A stretch of DNA of 43,727 bases from Lachnospiraceae bacterium (GCA_017453065.1 JAFTKW010000010.1:1-43727); one strand, 5' to 3'; positions 1 through 8,363 are shown, numbered from the stretch's first letter. Numbers and translations: made by a program. The notes: generated by a model not told the origin, from the letters alone.

Positions 1-134
1 AGGCAAATAAAAAAGGCTCTTTAGAGCCAGCCTGTGACCGCAGTGCGGAAGGCGAACTTTTCAGAGCCTCTTTAGAGGCATGCAGGGAACAGCGGCTTAT
101 AGCCGCAGAGCAAACCACCAGCTAAGCTGGTGGT
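1..134 (+). mobile_element. Right end of an IS200/IS605-type element (partial)
   Basis: The first 134 bases form a string of short perfect hairpins: ggctct/agagcc (15-28), ccgca/tgcgg (38-48), gcctct/agaggc style (66-79), gcggct/agccgc (92-106), and a final 10-bp stem accaccagct/agctggtggt (114-134). A terminal hairpin of this kind downstream of the transposase is what IS200/IS605 elements use as the right-end recognition structure. A closely similar accacctgc hairpin occurs at the far right edge of the window in left-end position. No transposase coding sequence is inside this window; it would lie upstream. The call is by pattern and by the matching right-edge copy, not by a database hit. Confidence 0.6.
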
Positions 135-165
135 GCTGATTACTAGTTAAAAGAGGGAAAAAGCA

Positions 166-1566
166 ATGAAACGAAATGTGTTTAACGGGAAAATGTGGGC
201 TATGTGTCTTGTGCTGGTTCTAGTGTTGACGGGCTGTGGCAGCAGCCCTGCAGGAAATGTACAGCAGGGAGAGGACGTGCAGTCCAGTGAACAGGCGGCG
301 AGCAACGATGCAAACATGGCAGATGATGCCGTGGCAGACATGGAAAGCAGTAGCGTGGTGGAGGAAAGCTCCGTAGACAGTGATGGCCAGGAAGCGACTG
401 ACACACAGGCTGGCGAGGAGTCAAGTGAACAGCCAAGCCAAGAAGAAAGCAAGGAACCAGAAATTCCAGCAGAGCCAGAGATTGAATCCTTGAAGGCGTA
501 CTGCGAAAAGTATTTCAAACTTGGTGTAGGCATCAATGGTAGTACTCTGGACAATCTGACATTGAACAACGAACAGTATATGGAAATGGTAAAACAGCAT
601 TTTAATAGTGTGACATTGTCCAACCTGATGAAATCCTGCTATATCCTGAAGCAGGATCTAAGCATAGAAAATGCGAAGAATGGCGATGGCACACCAGTGT
701 TGACATACGAGTGTATTGACCCCACTTTGCAGTGGTGCATGGACAATGGAGTAGGCATGCGTGGGCATACCTTGGTTTGGCATACACAGGCACCAGATTG
801 GTTCTTTAGAGAAGGCTACGAAAGCGATGGAGCCTACGTAGACAAGGAAACCATGCTGAGCCGAATGGAAAGTTATATCCAGCAGTTGATGACTCATGTG
901 CAGGACAACTATCCTGGTGTAGTATATTGCTGGGATGTGGTAAACGAAGCGGTGGATCCAGACAAGGGAGATCCAAACAGTGCTTTTTACTGTCGCACAG
1001 AATTAGACGGCACCCCAAACCCATGGTATGTGACCATCGGAGAAGATTATGTAGAGATGGCCTTTACCTATGCTCGCAAATACGCGGCAGAAGGGGTCAA
1101 ACTTTTTTACAATGATTTCAACACCTACGACACCAAAAAGCGAGAATACATCTATACCCTTTGTGAAGGCTTAAAGGAAAAAGGACTCATCGATGGAATT
1201 GGTATGCAGGGCTACTACGGAACCAGCTATCCAAATCAAAACGCTATCGAGGGAACTATCATTCGTTTTTCGGAATTGGAATTGGAACTGCAGTTGACTG
1301 AGTTTTCTGTCAGTGTGGATGAAGAAAACGAAGAACAGTTCAAGGCACAGGCACAGAGATACTTCAATATTTTGCTTGCACTGCACAACTATGATATTGA
1401 AGGTGGCGGCAAGGCCAACATTACCAATGTAACATTCTTCGGCCTGATTGATCACTATGTTCCAGGAGACAAAACCAACTCTCGTCTATGGGACAAAAAC
1501 TTTGAACCAAAGCCTGCTTATGACAAGGTCAAAGCGGTGCTCAAGAATGTTTATGGAAAGAATTAG
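166..1566 (+). CDS. Secreted GH10 endo-beta-1,4-xylanase, lipoprotein
   Basis: Glycoside hydrolase family 10 enzyme that cleaves the xylan backbone outside the cell. The N-terminus is a lipoprotein signal (hydrophobic residues 11-22, lipobox LTGC with Cys24), followed by a Ser/Glu-rich low-complexity linker to about residue 100 that would hold the catalytic domain off the membrane. The catalytic domain shows the GH10 landmarks in order: RGHTLVWH near residues 200-207, WDVVNEAVD with acid/base Glu261, and LTEF with nucleophile Glu379. A single catalytic domain is present and no carbohydrate-binding module is obvious. The ATG is preceded by AGAGGG. The gene stands alone between the IS-like end and a strong terminator. 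Family assignment is very secure; exact substrate range is inferred. Confidence 0.95.
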   Translation: MKRNVFNGKMWAMCLVLVLVLTGCGSSPAGNVQQGEDVQSSEQAASNDANMADDAVADMESSSVVEESSVDSDGQEATDTQAGEESSEQPSQEESKEPEIPAEPEIESLKAYCEKYFKLGVGINGSTLDNLTLNNEQYMEMVKQHFNSVTLSNLMKSCYILKQDLSIENAKNGDGTPVLTYECIDPTLQWCMDNGVGMRGHTLVWHTQAPDWFFREGYESDGAYVDKETMLSRMESYIQQLMTHVQDNYPGVVYCWDVVNEAVDPDKGDPNSAFYCRTELDGTPNPWYVTIGEDYVEMAFTYARKYAAEGVKLFYNDFNTYDTKKREYIYTLCEGLKEKGLIDGIGMQGYYGTSYPNQNAIEGTIIRFSELELELQLTEFSVSVDEENEEQFKAQAQRYFNILLALHNYDIEGGGKANITNVTFFGLIDHYVPGDKTNSRLWDKNFEPKPAYDKVKAVLKNVYGKN

Positions 1567-1595
1567 TTGAGAGAATGAATAAAATGAATTAGTGT

Positions 1596-1627
1596 AAAGC
1601 GCTCTGGCGAAATGCCAGGGCGCTTTT
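1596..1627 (+). terminator. Rho-independent terminator of the GH10 gene
   Basis: An aaagcgctctggc arm, GAAAT loop and gccagggcgctttt arm form a long GC-rich stem ending in a T run, 30 bases after the xylanase stop codon. Confidence 0.9.
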
Positions 1628-1669
1628 GATTGGTATGGTGCCAGGTGATTGTCAATGGTAGAGGGAAAA

Positions 1670-1792
1670 TTGGGCATCAGAAGATAAATATTTATATATC
1701 ATGCCCAAAAGAGAACGAAAAAACAGTATTTTGCCAAGACGGAAGGGGTTTTTGGGCATGGAAGAGATGTTATTTCATACCTATGCCCAAAA
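1670..1792. repeat. Two tandem inverted repeats with the same arms
   Basis: Two separate inverted repeats share the arm sequence TTGGGCAT/ATGCCCAA: 1670-1677 with 1701-1708, and 1750-1759 with 1783-1792 (10-bp arms in the second). The loops are unrelated in sequence (about 23 bases each). The four half-sites TGGGCAT are regularly placed at roughly 40-base steps, which suggests a binding-site array or paired hairpins. There is no gene here that I can support. Confidence 0.6.
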
Positions 1793-1815
1793 CGATAGAT
1801 GAAGGGGTACTAGTT

Positions 1816-2055
1816 ACAGCTCTGAGCCGGGCCCAGTTCGCGTCCAGCGATGCTGACCGCTCGCTGCAAAAGCTTCGCCACATACATCTTCGCACGAATA
1901 TGTCTACATGTGAGCAAGCTCCCGTAAAAACACCTCCTAAGCCCATCCGCTACGCGTATGCCGTAGCTCTGAGTGCTACTAGTGGCTTAGTCGGTGACGG
2001 GCCACCAAAAGTAAATGCTCGCAAAGCGAGCGCTTCCTTTTGCCTACAGCCCGTC
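1816..2055. other. Gene-free stem-rich element
   Basis: This GC-richer stretch contains many paired arms and no credible gene. Pairs seen: ctaagcc (1937-1943) with ggcttag (1984-1990), enclosing gctacg/cgtagc (1949-1967); gacgggc (1996-2002) with gcccgtc (2049-2055), enclosing caaaag/cttttg and gctcgc/gcgagc (2017-2031). A 151-codon open frame crosses it (from 1630) but has no ribosome site and a composition unlike the neighbours. Parts resemble the element at 35930-36054: both carry a cgctcgct block, then gcttcgccacat, then aatatg, tgtgag or cgtgag, and ctcccg, in the same order. It may be a diverged non-autonomous repeat or a structured RNA. Confidence 0.45.
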
Positions 2056-2142
2056 AAATCCCATTTTTTCTATATCTTGCTTTGACAAGTTTGGTATTTA
2101 TATGTCTTGGATTTCGTTTTTGGAACAGTGCTACATTTGGCT

Positions 2143-2155
2143 CTGGTTATACCAG
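2143..2155. promoter_or_regulatory. Candidate FadR/GntR-type operator upstream of hypB
   Basis: CTGGTTATACCAG is a perfect 5-bp-arm palindrome with a 3-base centre and fits the TGGTnnnACCA form bound by FadR-subfamily GntR regulators. It sits about 85 bases upstream of the -35 box of the hypB promoter. The GntR gene that faces this operon is the obvious candidate partner; this is inference. Confidence 0.4.
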
Positions 2156-2239
2156 ATACCAAAAATGCAATCCTTTATGTAAAAGTGCCAAAAGACGTGC
2201 CTGAAATATGGGTATTAGGGCGAATCTTTCTGTGCGCAA

Positions 2240-2269
2240 TTGACAAAAAAATGACAAAAATACTATAAT
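2240..2269 (+). promoter_or_regulatory. Promoter of the hypB operon
   Basis: TTGACA (2240-2245), an 18-base spacer and TATAAT (2264-2269) form a near-consensus sigma-A promoter 45 bases upstream of the hypB start codon. Confidence 0.85.
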
Positions 2270-2314
2270 TTGGATAGGTAAAATAAATTGGTATGACCAC
2301 AGAGAGGTACAAAG

Positions 2315-2983
2315 ATGGCAGATTTTAAGATATTGGAAATCAAACAGAGCATCTTCGACGACAATGACAAGCAGGCGGACAAATTGAGAGCAAGTTTGAA
2401 AGAGAAGAAACTCTTCTTATTAAATCTCATGTCTTCCCCGGGTTCAGGAAAGACCACAACTCTTACTAGAACCATTGAGCTTATAAAAGATGAACTTCGC
2501 ATCGGTGTAATGGAAGCGGATATTGATTCGGATGTGGATGCAAAGACCATTTCTGATTTGGGAGTAAAAGCCATTCAGCTCCACACTGGCGGCATGTGCC
2601 ATCTGGATGCGGATATGACAGCGCAAGGCTTGGAAGGTCTGGAGATAGGAGATTTGGATTTGGCAATCCTTGAAAACGTAGGAAACTTGGTTTGCCCAGC
2701 AGAGTTTGATACAGGGGCAGTGAAGAATGCCATGATTCTCAGTGTGCCAGAGGGACATGACAAACCGCTGAAATATCCACTGATGTTCTCCATCTGCGAT
2801 GTGGTACTGATCAACAAGATAGATGTAATGCCATATTTCGACTTTGATATGGAAGCTTGCAAGGAGTACATATTGATGCGCAATCCAAATGCCAAGATTA
2901 TTCCAATCTGTGCACGTACAGGTGAAGGCGTGCAGGAATGGGCAGACTGGCTGAAGGAACAGGTCAGAATTTGGCAGGAGTAA
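2315..2983 (+). CDS. hypB: HypB-type nickel-insertion GTPase
   Basis: HypB is a GTPase that, with HypA, delivers nickel to [NiFe]-hydrogenase and sometimes to other nickel enzymes. The protein is 222 aa. Visible features: P-loop SSPGSGKTT (around residues 41-49), the metal-site segment GGMCHLDADM with Cys-His, a second cysteine in NLVCPAEFD, and the guanine-specificity motif NKID in INKIDVMPY. The N-terminal CxxCGC high-affinity nickel site and any His-rich stretch are absent, so this is a minimal HypB. The start follows an AGAGAGG site and a strong promoter. It is the first gene of a four-gene cluster, but no hydrogenase structural gene or hypCDEF is present in the window, which makes its client enzyme unclear. 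Confidence 0.93.
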   Translation: MADFKILEIKQSIFDDNDKQADKLRASLKEKKLFLLNLMSSPGSGKTTTLTRTIELIKDELRIGVMEADIDSDVDAKTISDLGVKAIQLHTGGMCHLDADMTAQGLEGLEIGDLDLAILENVGNLVCPAEFDTGAVKNAMILSVPEGHDKPLKYPLMFSICDVVLINKIDVMPYFDFDMEACKEYILMRNPNAKIIPICARTGEGVQEWADWLKEQVRIWQE

Positions 2984-3028
2984 GAACTGCAAGAAGTAAG
3001 AACTGCAAGAAGTAAGAACTGCAAGAAG
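2981..3028 (+). repeat. Three perfect tandem copies of a 16-bp unit
   Basis: The unit taagaactgcaagaag is repeated at 2981-2996, 2997-3012 and 3013-3028 without a mismatch. The first TAA is the stop codon of hypB, so slippage here cannot alter the protein. Perfect identity suggests recent expansion. Confidence 0.95.
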
Positions 3029-3150
3029 ACGATGATAGAAACAGAAGGAATCATCGCTCAAACGAGGAAGTGCTCGCAGACAAAATATGCTGCGAATGAG
3101 GAAGAAGAAAAAAGAACGAAATATAAGATATGTAACAAGAGGAGGAAATC

Positions 3151-5913
3151 ATGGGTAAAAAGAAGGAGACCCCACAGGAAGGCAGAGAGCTCATCCTGAA
3201 AGCTGGTAAGATGATTACCAACCGAATTCCAATCGCACTTGGACTGGAAAAATTGACTACCGAAGACCCAGAATACTGGGGACTGGACGCGCTGCTCACA
3301 GATGAAATGGCAGAAGTGGTGCTGGCTATGGGCAGACGTAAACCAAGAACTTTGGAGGAAGTTGTAAAACTCACTGGCAAGGACAAAGACAAGGTGGAGG
3401 AACTGTTGAAGGAACTTTCTATCCTTGGAGTGGTGGAATACAACTGGGAAAATCCACAGCATGAAAAACAGTATTTGGTGCCTATGTTTGTACCAGGAAG
3501 TGCTGAATTCACAAATATGAATACTAGAGTGTTGGAAGAACATCCAGAGATGGGACGTTTCTTCGAAGAAATGAGCCGTCTTCCTTTGGAAAAAGTTACT
3601 CCAATGGTACCTCCAGGAGGTGCTGGAATCGGTATGCATGTAATTCCAGTAGAAAAAGCAATCGAGATGGAGAATACTTCCGTTTCCGTGGAGCACATTT
3701 CTCACTGGCTTGACAAATACGAAGGCAAGTATGCAGCAAGCCCTTGCTCTTGCCGTAATTCCCGCAAGACCTTTGACGAAGGCTGCGCAGACGATCCAGA
3801 AGGCTGGTGTATCGCTGTAGGCGATATGGCGGACTACGTAGTGGAAACCGAAAAAGGTGGCCGCTATATCACTAGAGAAGAAGCCCTCGAAATTTTCAAG
3901 AAAGCAGAAGAAAACGGCTTCGTACATCAGATTACCAATATCGATGGTGAAAACAAGATTTTTGCTATCTGTAACTGTAACGTAAATGTATGTTATGCCC
4001 TTCGTACTTCTCAGCTTTTCAACACACCTAACCTTTCTCGTTCCGCTTATGTGGCACATGTAGAAAAGAAAAATTGTGTGGCTTGTGGTAAGTGCGTAGA
4101 GGTTTGCCCAGCAGGTGCAGTGAAACTGGGTCAGAAACTCTGCAAAAAAGATGGAAGCGAAGTGGAATATCCTAAGATGCCACTTCCATCCGAGCAGAAG
4201 TGGGGACCACACATGTGGACCGAAGATTATCGTGATCGCAACCGTATCAACTGTCATGAGACAGGTACTGCTCCATGTAAGACTGCCTGCCCAGCACACA
4301 TCGCTGTACAGGGCTATCTGAAGATGGCAGCACAGGGCAGATATCAGGAAGCTTTGGCACTGATTAAAAAAGACAATCCACTGCCAGCAATCTGCGGACG
4401 CATCTGTAACAGACGTTGTGAAGATGCTTGTACTCGTGGTTCTATCGATGAAGCGATTGCTATCGACGAAGTAAAACGCTTTATCGCTGAGCAGGATTTG
4501 AAAGCAGAATCTCGTTACATTCCTAAGAAGGTTGTACCAACCTTGAAGGGTGCATTTGAGGAAAAAATCGCTATTATTGGTGGTGGCCCAGCAGGTCTTT
4601 CTTGTGCTTTCTATTTGGCAGAAAAAGGCTATGCTCCTACTATTTTTGAAAAGAATGACAGACCAGGTGGAATGCTAGTTTACGGTATTCCTTCCTACAA
4701 ATTGGAAAAAGACGTTGTAGCAGCGGAGATTGAAATTATCGAGGCTATGGGCGTTGAAATCAAAACTGGCGTAGAAGTGGGCAAGGATATCACTATTAAA
4801 CAGCTTCGCGACCAAGGCTACAAGGCATTCTACATTGCAATCGGTTGTCAGGGAGGACGCAAGCCTGGCGTACCTGGTGAGGATGCGCAGGGTGCAACTA
4901 CAGCAGTAGACTTCCTTCGCGAAGTTGGTGCCACTGAGAAATATGACATCCAGGGCGATGTAGTAGTTATCGGCGGTGGTAACGTAGCTATCGATGCTGC
5001 TCGCTCTAGCCACAGAGTTGGCGCGCCTAAGGTTTCTATGTTCTGCTTGGAAAGCCGTGAGACTATGCCAGCTTCTGCAGAAGAAATCTACGAGGCAGAG
5101 GAAGAAGATGTAGTAATCAACTGCGGTTGGGGACCAAAGGAAATCCTGACAGAGGATGGCAAGGTTACTGGTGTTGTATTTAAGAAATGTACATCCGTTA
5201 CAGACGCAGAGGGTAGATTTAATCCTACATACGACGAAAATGACACCATGGTAGTTTCCTGTAAGCATGTTATCTTCAGCGTAGGTCAGTCCATTGTTTG
5301 GGGTGATTTGCTGGAAGGCAGCAAGGTAGAACTTGGCAGAGGCAACGGAGCAGTTGCAGATGCACTTACTTATCAGACAGCAGAGCCAGACATCTTTGTG
5401 GGTGGCGATGTTTATACAGGACCTAAGTTTGCAATCGATGCGATTGCGGCTGGTAGAGAAGGTGCGATTTCCATCCACCGTTTCGTACAGCCTCGAAGCA
5501 GTTTGACAATCGGACGTAACCGTCGTGACTTTATCGCACTTGACAAAGAAGATATCTTGGTTGAGAACTACGACAATTCTAGCCGCCAGATTCCGGGCAG
5601 AGACAAGAGCGTAGATCACAAGAAGTCCTTCCGTGATACCAGCACAGGATTTACCGAGGAGCAGGTAAAGGCAGAGGTTGCAAGATGCCTTGGCTGTGGC
5701 GCTACAGTAGTAGACCCTAACAAGTGTATCGGATGTGGACTTTGTACCACGAAGTGTGAATTTGATGCGATTCATTTGGAGCGTGACAACCCAGAATGCA
5801 GTACTATGATTGTCAGCGAAGACAAACTGAAATATGTACTTCTTAACGGTGCAAAACAGGCAATCAAGATCAAGTTCGCAGGCAAGAAAAAAGGCAAGAA
5901 AACCAAGAAATAA
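3151..5913 (+). CDS. Large Fe-S/FAD pyridine nucleotide oxidoreductase (GltD-like core)
   Basis: A 920-aa cytoplasmic redox protein. Domains in order: an N-terminal winged-helix-like region (about 40-120); a cysteine-rich module with CSCR, GC and GWC near 198-225 and ICNCNVNVC near 275; a 4Fe-4S ferredoxin motif Cys309-x2-Cys312-x2-Cys315-x3-Cys319-Pro; a GltD-type Fe-S entry domain (CKTACPAHI, then CGRICNRRCEDAC); an FAD Rossmann motif GGGPAG at 477-482; an NAD(P) motif VVVIGGGNVA around 604-613; and a second ferredoxin motif at Cys859/862/865/869 before a Lys-rich tail. The core resembles the small subunit of glutamate synthase and NfnB, which pass NAD(P)H electrons through flavin and Fe-S centres. 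RBS AGAGGAGG. It lies between hypB and hypA, so its role is probably tied to them. Partner and substrate are unknown. Confidence 0.85.
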   Translation: MGKKKETPQEGRELILKAGKMITNRIPIALGLEKLTTEDPEYWGLDALLTDEMAEVVLAMGRRKPRTLEEVVKLTGKDKDKVEELLKELSILGVVEYNWENPQHEKQYLVPMFVPGSAEFTNMNTRVLEEHPEMGRFFEEMSRLPLEKVTPMVPPGGAGIGMHVIPVEKAIEMENTSVSVEHISHWLDKYEGKYAASPCSCRNSRKTFDEGCADDPEGWCIAVGDMADYVVETEKGGRYITREEALEIFKKAEENGFVHQITNIDGENKIFAICNCNVNVCYALRTSQLFNTPNLSRSAYVAHVEKKNCVACGKCVEVCPAGAVKLGQKLCKKDGSEVEYPKMPLPSEQKWGPHMWTEDYRDRNRINCHETGTAPCKTACPAHIAVQGYLKMAAQGRYQEALALIKKDNPLPAICGRICNRRCEDACTRGSIDEAIAIDEVKRFIAEQDLKAESRYIPKKVVPTLKGAFEEKIAIIGGGPAGLSCAFYLAEKGYAPTIFEKNDRPGGMLVYGIPSYKLEKDVVAAEIEIIEAMGVEIKTGVEVGKDITIKQLRDQGYKAFYIAIGCQGGRKPGVPGEDAQGATTAVDFLREVGATEKYDIQGDVVVIGGGNVAIDAARSSHRVGAPKVSMFCLESRETMPASAEEIYEAEEEDVVINCGWGPKEILTEDGKVTGVVFKKCTSVTDAEGRFNPTYDENDTMVVSCKHVIFSVGQSIVWGDLLEGSKVELGRGNGAVADALTYQTAEPDIFVGGDVYTGPKFAIDAIAAGREGAISIHRFVQPRSSLTIGRNRRDFIALDKEDILVENYDNSSRQIPGRDKSVDHKKSFRDTSTGFTEEQVKAEVARCLGCGATVVDPNKCIGCGLCTTKCEFDAIHLERDNPECSTMIVSEDKLKYVLLNGAKQAIKIKFAGKKKGKKTKK

Positions 5914-6013
5914 ATCGCAGACTTGCAAAAGGAAAAGCGCAAAGACAACTAAGTTTCGCAAAAAAGGCGCAAGAAAGATGGATGCAAGAAGGCGAAAATA
6001 GAAGGAAAGAATC

Positions 6014-6361
6014 ATGCATGAATTAGGTGTAGTTTTTCATGTGATCAAGACGGTAGAACAGGTGGCCAAAGAAAATGACATCACAGAAATTAAGTCTGTG
6101 ACGCTTCAAATTGGTGAGGTTTCCACCGTAATTGAACAGTATCTCAGAAAATGCTGGAAATGGGCAACTGAGAAGAAATCTGAATTACTTGAGGGGACGG
6201 AGCTTAAGGTTGAGGTAATCCCCGCAGTGACTTACTGCGAGGATTGCCAAAAAACCTATGGTACAGTGGAGCATGGCAAGATTTGCCCACACTGTAAGAG
6301 CCCCAATACATATTTAGTTCAAGGTAAAGAATTTACCATTAAAGAAATCGAGGCCAGATAG
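6014..6361 (+). CDS. hypA: HypA-type nickel metallochaperone
   Basis: HypA binds nickel through its N-terminal Met-His-Glu and a structural zinc through two CxxC pairs. Here MHEL opens the protein, so the nickel ligand His2 is intact, and the zinc site is Cys75/Cys78 and Cys91/Cys94. Length 115 aa is normal for the family. It follows the oxidoreductase by 100 bases of purine-rich sequence and precedes the membrane-protein gene by about 40, consistent with one transcript. Finding hypA and hypB separated by an oxidoreductase, with no hydrogenase nearby, is unusual. Assignment to the family is secure; nickel delivery to a hydrogenase elsewhere in the genome cannot be excluded. Confidence 0.92.
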   Translation: MHELGVVFHVIKTVEQVAKENDITEIKSVTLQIGEVSTVIEQYLRKCWKWATEKKSELLEGTELKVEVIPAVTYCEDCQKTYGTVEHGKICPHCKSPNTYLVQGKEFTIKEIEAR

Positions 6362-6400
6362 GCCTAGAGATAAGAAAAGAAAAAGAGGGAGGAAAAGACT

Positions 6401-7444
6401 ATGTTTTTTCAAATTTATGGAGATGGTGCAGGTTGGCAGCTTCTTGGCTGGGTACTTGTATTTGTAAGCTTGATTTTGGTAAACGAATTTGCTCGTCGCA
6501 GTAAGTTCGGTGGAATCACATGCTTCCTTGCAATTCCTGCAGCACTGACAGTTTACTTTATCGCTATTTATGTAGGCGCTGCAATGGGCGCTGAGTGGGC
6601 ACTGAACAACCCAACTTACCTTTACATGAACAGCTGGTTCCACTATGCAAAATTGTATGCGGCAACCATCGGATGTGTAGGTTTCATGATGCTCAAATAC
6701 AAATGGGGCATTGGTAAGACAGAGTGGTTCAAGGTATTCCCATTCCTAATCGTAGCAGCAAACATTTTAATCGCTGTTGTAAGTGACTTCGAATCTGGCG
6801 TAAAGGGCATGATGGCTCTTAAAGAGTTTGGCGACCGCTGGTGGCTTTCTTCCGAAAATGTATGGCTTTACGGCGGATGGTGGAACTGGGTAAATGGTAT
6901 CGCTGGTATTCTCAACATCTTCTGTATGACAGGCTGGTGGGGAATTTACTCCTCCAAGAAAAAAGACGATATGCTTTGGCCTGATATGACTTGGATGTTC
7001 ATCCTTGCATACGATCTTTGGAACTTTGAGTATACATACAACAACCTGCCAACACACGCTTGGTACTGTGGCGTAGCACTTTTGCTTGCTCCAACAGTAG
7101 CAAATGCACTTTGGAACAAAGGTGGCTGGATTCAGAACCGTGCAAACACTCTTGCTATGTGGTGTATGTTTGCTCAGGTATTCCCACTCTTCCAGGATGC
7201 AAGTAGATTCACAACTATCCCAGTGCTTTATGCAGACGGATTCATGGATGCAGCAGTTAGACCTACAAGCGTTAATCCAACCATGCAGGGTGTGGTTGCT
7301 ATCCTTGCACTTGCAGCAAACGTACTTTGCCTGGCAGTAATTATCAAACGCTCCATTGAGCAGAAAAAGAACCCATACAAGAACGAAATCTTCACAGATC
7401 AGGAAGACTTCAAGATTGCTATGGCTAGAGCAGAGGAAGCGTAA
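6401..7444 (+). CDS. Polytopic membrane protein, probably DUF5692 family
   Basis: A 347-aa integral membrane protein with about nine hydrophobic segments spread evenly from residue 9 to about 325 and a short charged cytoplasmic tail. It is rich in Trp (for example WWNWVNG and WYCGVA) and carries no recognisable transporter or enzyme motif. From memory it matches the family called DUF5692, which has no known function; this should be confirmed. RBS GAGGGAGGA precedes the ATG. It is the last gene of the hypB cluster and is followed by a shared terminator. Context suggests it is the membrane partner of the oxidoreductase or a transporter for a substrate or metal handled by the cluster. That is inference only. 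Confidence 0.7.
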   Translation: MFFQIYGDGAGWQLLGWVLVFVSLILVNEFARRSKFGGITCFLAIPAALTVYFIAIYVGAAMGAEWALNNPTYLYMNSWFHYAKLYAATIGCVGFMMLKYKWGIGKTEWFKVFPFLIVAANILIAVVSDFESGVKGMMALKEFGDRWWLSSENVWLYGGWWNWVNGIAGILNIFCMTGWWGIYSSKKKDDMLWPDMTWMFILAYDLWNFEYTYNNLPTHAWYCGVALLLAPTVANALWNKGGWIQNRANTLAMWCMFAQVFPLFQDASRFTTIPVLYADGFMDAAVRPTSVNPTMQGVVAILALAANVLCLAVIIKRSIEQKKNPYKNEIFTDQEDFKIAMARAEEA

Positions 7445-7535
7445 GAATAAGTGACAAACGCGCTTCGATGGGCGCAGTATGAAATGTAAATTTCATTTAA
7501 AAGTTAGCAATGCAACAAGCTAAATATATACAAAG

Positions 7536-7568
7536 AGAGCCAATTCCCAATGGGAACTGGCTCTTTTT
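7536..7568. terminator. Bidirectional terminator between the hypB cluster and the GntR gene
   Basis: Arms agagccaattccca (7536-7549) and tgggaactggctct (7551-7564) pair with one wobble and are followed by a T run; on the other strand an A/T flank is also present. It separates two convergent genes. Confidence 0.85.
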
Positions 7569-7613
7569 GAGTGTGTATAAATGGAATTGTGTTTTGTGCT
7601 CTTGGTGCTGTAT

Positions 7614-8321
7614 TTAGTCATAGTAGATCTGGTGATTTCCGAAGATGCAATCGTTGACGGATGCCTCCAGGGCAGCACTAGCGCCTGCCAAATCCCGGTT
7701 TCGTATGTACGTCCACATCTTGTAATTTCGCTCATAAAGAAGATCGATACCATACAAATCGCAGAAACGGTTCCACATGGTAAAGATTGGCGCCTGGAAA
7801 GACTGGATAATCAATGGAATCAGAGTGTTTCCAGAGTAAAGTGCCAATTCATGCTGGAAGTCAAATGCGGCCTGTACAGCTTCTGCCTGTGTAGATGCAG
7901 TACGAATCTGTTCTACGATTTCGCGGAGCTGCTCGATTTCCTCGTCGCTCATGCGTCTGATGGCAAGGCTGGTTACGACAGAGTCCAGAGCCAGACGTAC
8001 TTCGAAGATGGAACGGATTTCATCATTTCGTATACGACCGCCGTTGTATTTCATGATGGCAGTCAGCGTATTGAGATTGCCTTTGCGACGATAGTCTGCT
8101 ACATAGCATCCACTACGAGGTTTGATGACAATGAAACCGTTCTTTTCTAAGTCGGCAAGACCGCCATTGACTACAGCGCGGCTTACTTGCATCATCTCTG
8201 CCAGTTGACGTTCGGGAGGCAATTTTTCGCCCACCTTGAGTTTACCAGAAAGAATCATATGCTCTAATTGTTCTACGAAAAGTTCACGCAAAGATGGAGA
8301 ACTGAGCTTTTGGAAATCCAT
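7614..8321 (-). CDS. GntR-family regulator, FadR subfamily (FCD domain)
   Basis: A 235-aa transcription factor. Residues about 10-75 form the winged-helix DNA-binding domain typical of GntR proteins (LRELFVEQLEHMILSGKL, then GEKLPPERQLAEMMQVSR, then a GYV-like wing SGCYVADY). The rest is an all-helical FCD effector domain with RLALDSVVTSLAIRRMSDEE. FadR-type regulators respond to small organic acids or acyl compounds. The start is set by AGGAGG before the ATG at 8321. It converges on the hypB cluster and shares its terminator. Candidate operators lie in its own leader (8364-8383) and upstream of hypB (2143-2155), so it may control both itself and that cluster. The ligand is not visible from sequence. 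Confidence 0.9.
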   Translation of the reverse strand: MDFQKLSSPSLRELFVEQLEHMILSGKLKVGEKLPPERQLAEMMQVSRAVVNGGLADLEKNGFIVIKPRSGCYVADYRRKGNLNTLTAIMKYNGGRIRNDEIRSIFEVRLALDSVVTSLAIRRMSDEEIEQLREIVEQIRTASTQAEAVQAAFDFQHELALYSGNTLIPLIIQSFQAPIFTMWNRFCDLYGIDLLYERNYKMWTYIRNRDLAGASAALEASVNDCIFGNHQIYYD

Positions 8322-8363
8322 GTTAAACCTCCTAGGAGTAATGTTTGTGCACGCATTGGTGTA

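Noticed and set aside
1630-2085. A 151-codon open frame after the xylanase gene
   Set aside because: No ribosome site, crosses two inverted repeats and a stem-rich element, and its composition (many Cys, Arg, Ser) is unlike the coding genes around it.
3058-4299. Long antisense open frame over the oxidoreductase gene
   Set aside because: Lies opposite a clear gene with conserved motifs, has Cys/Phe/His-rich shadow composition and no ribosome site. The same applies to the antisense frames at 4675-6015 and 12840-14123.
2315-6361. Annotation of the hyp genes as a hydrogenase operon
   Set aside because: No large or small hydrogenase subunit and no hypCDEF are in the window, so only the maturation factors themselves are called.
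7581-8150. Plus-strand open frame over the GntR gene
   Set aside because: Shadow of the minus-strand regulator, which has a proper start, ribosome site and domain motifs.
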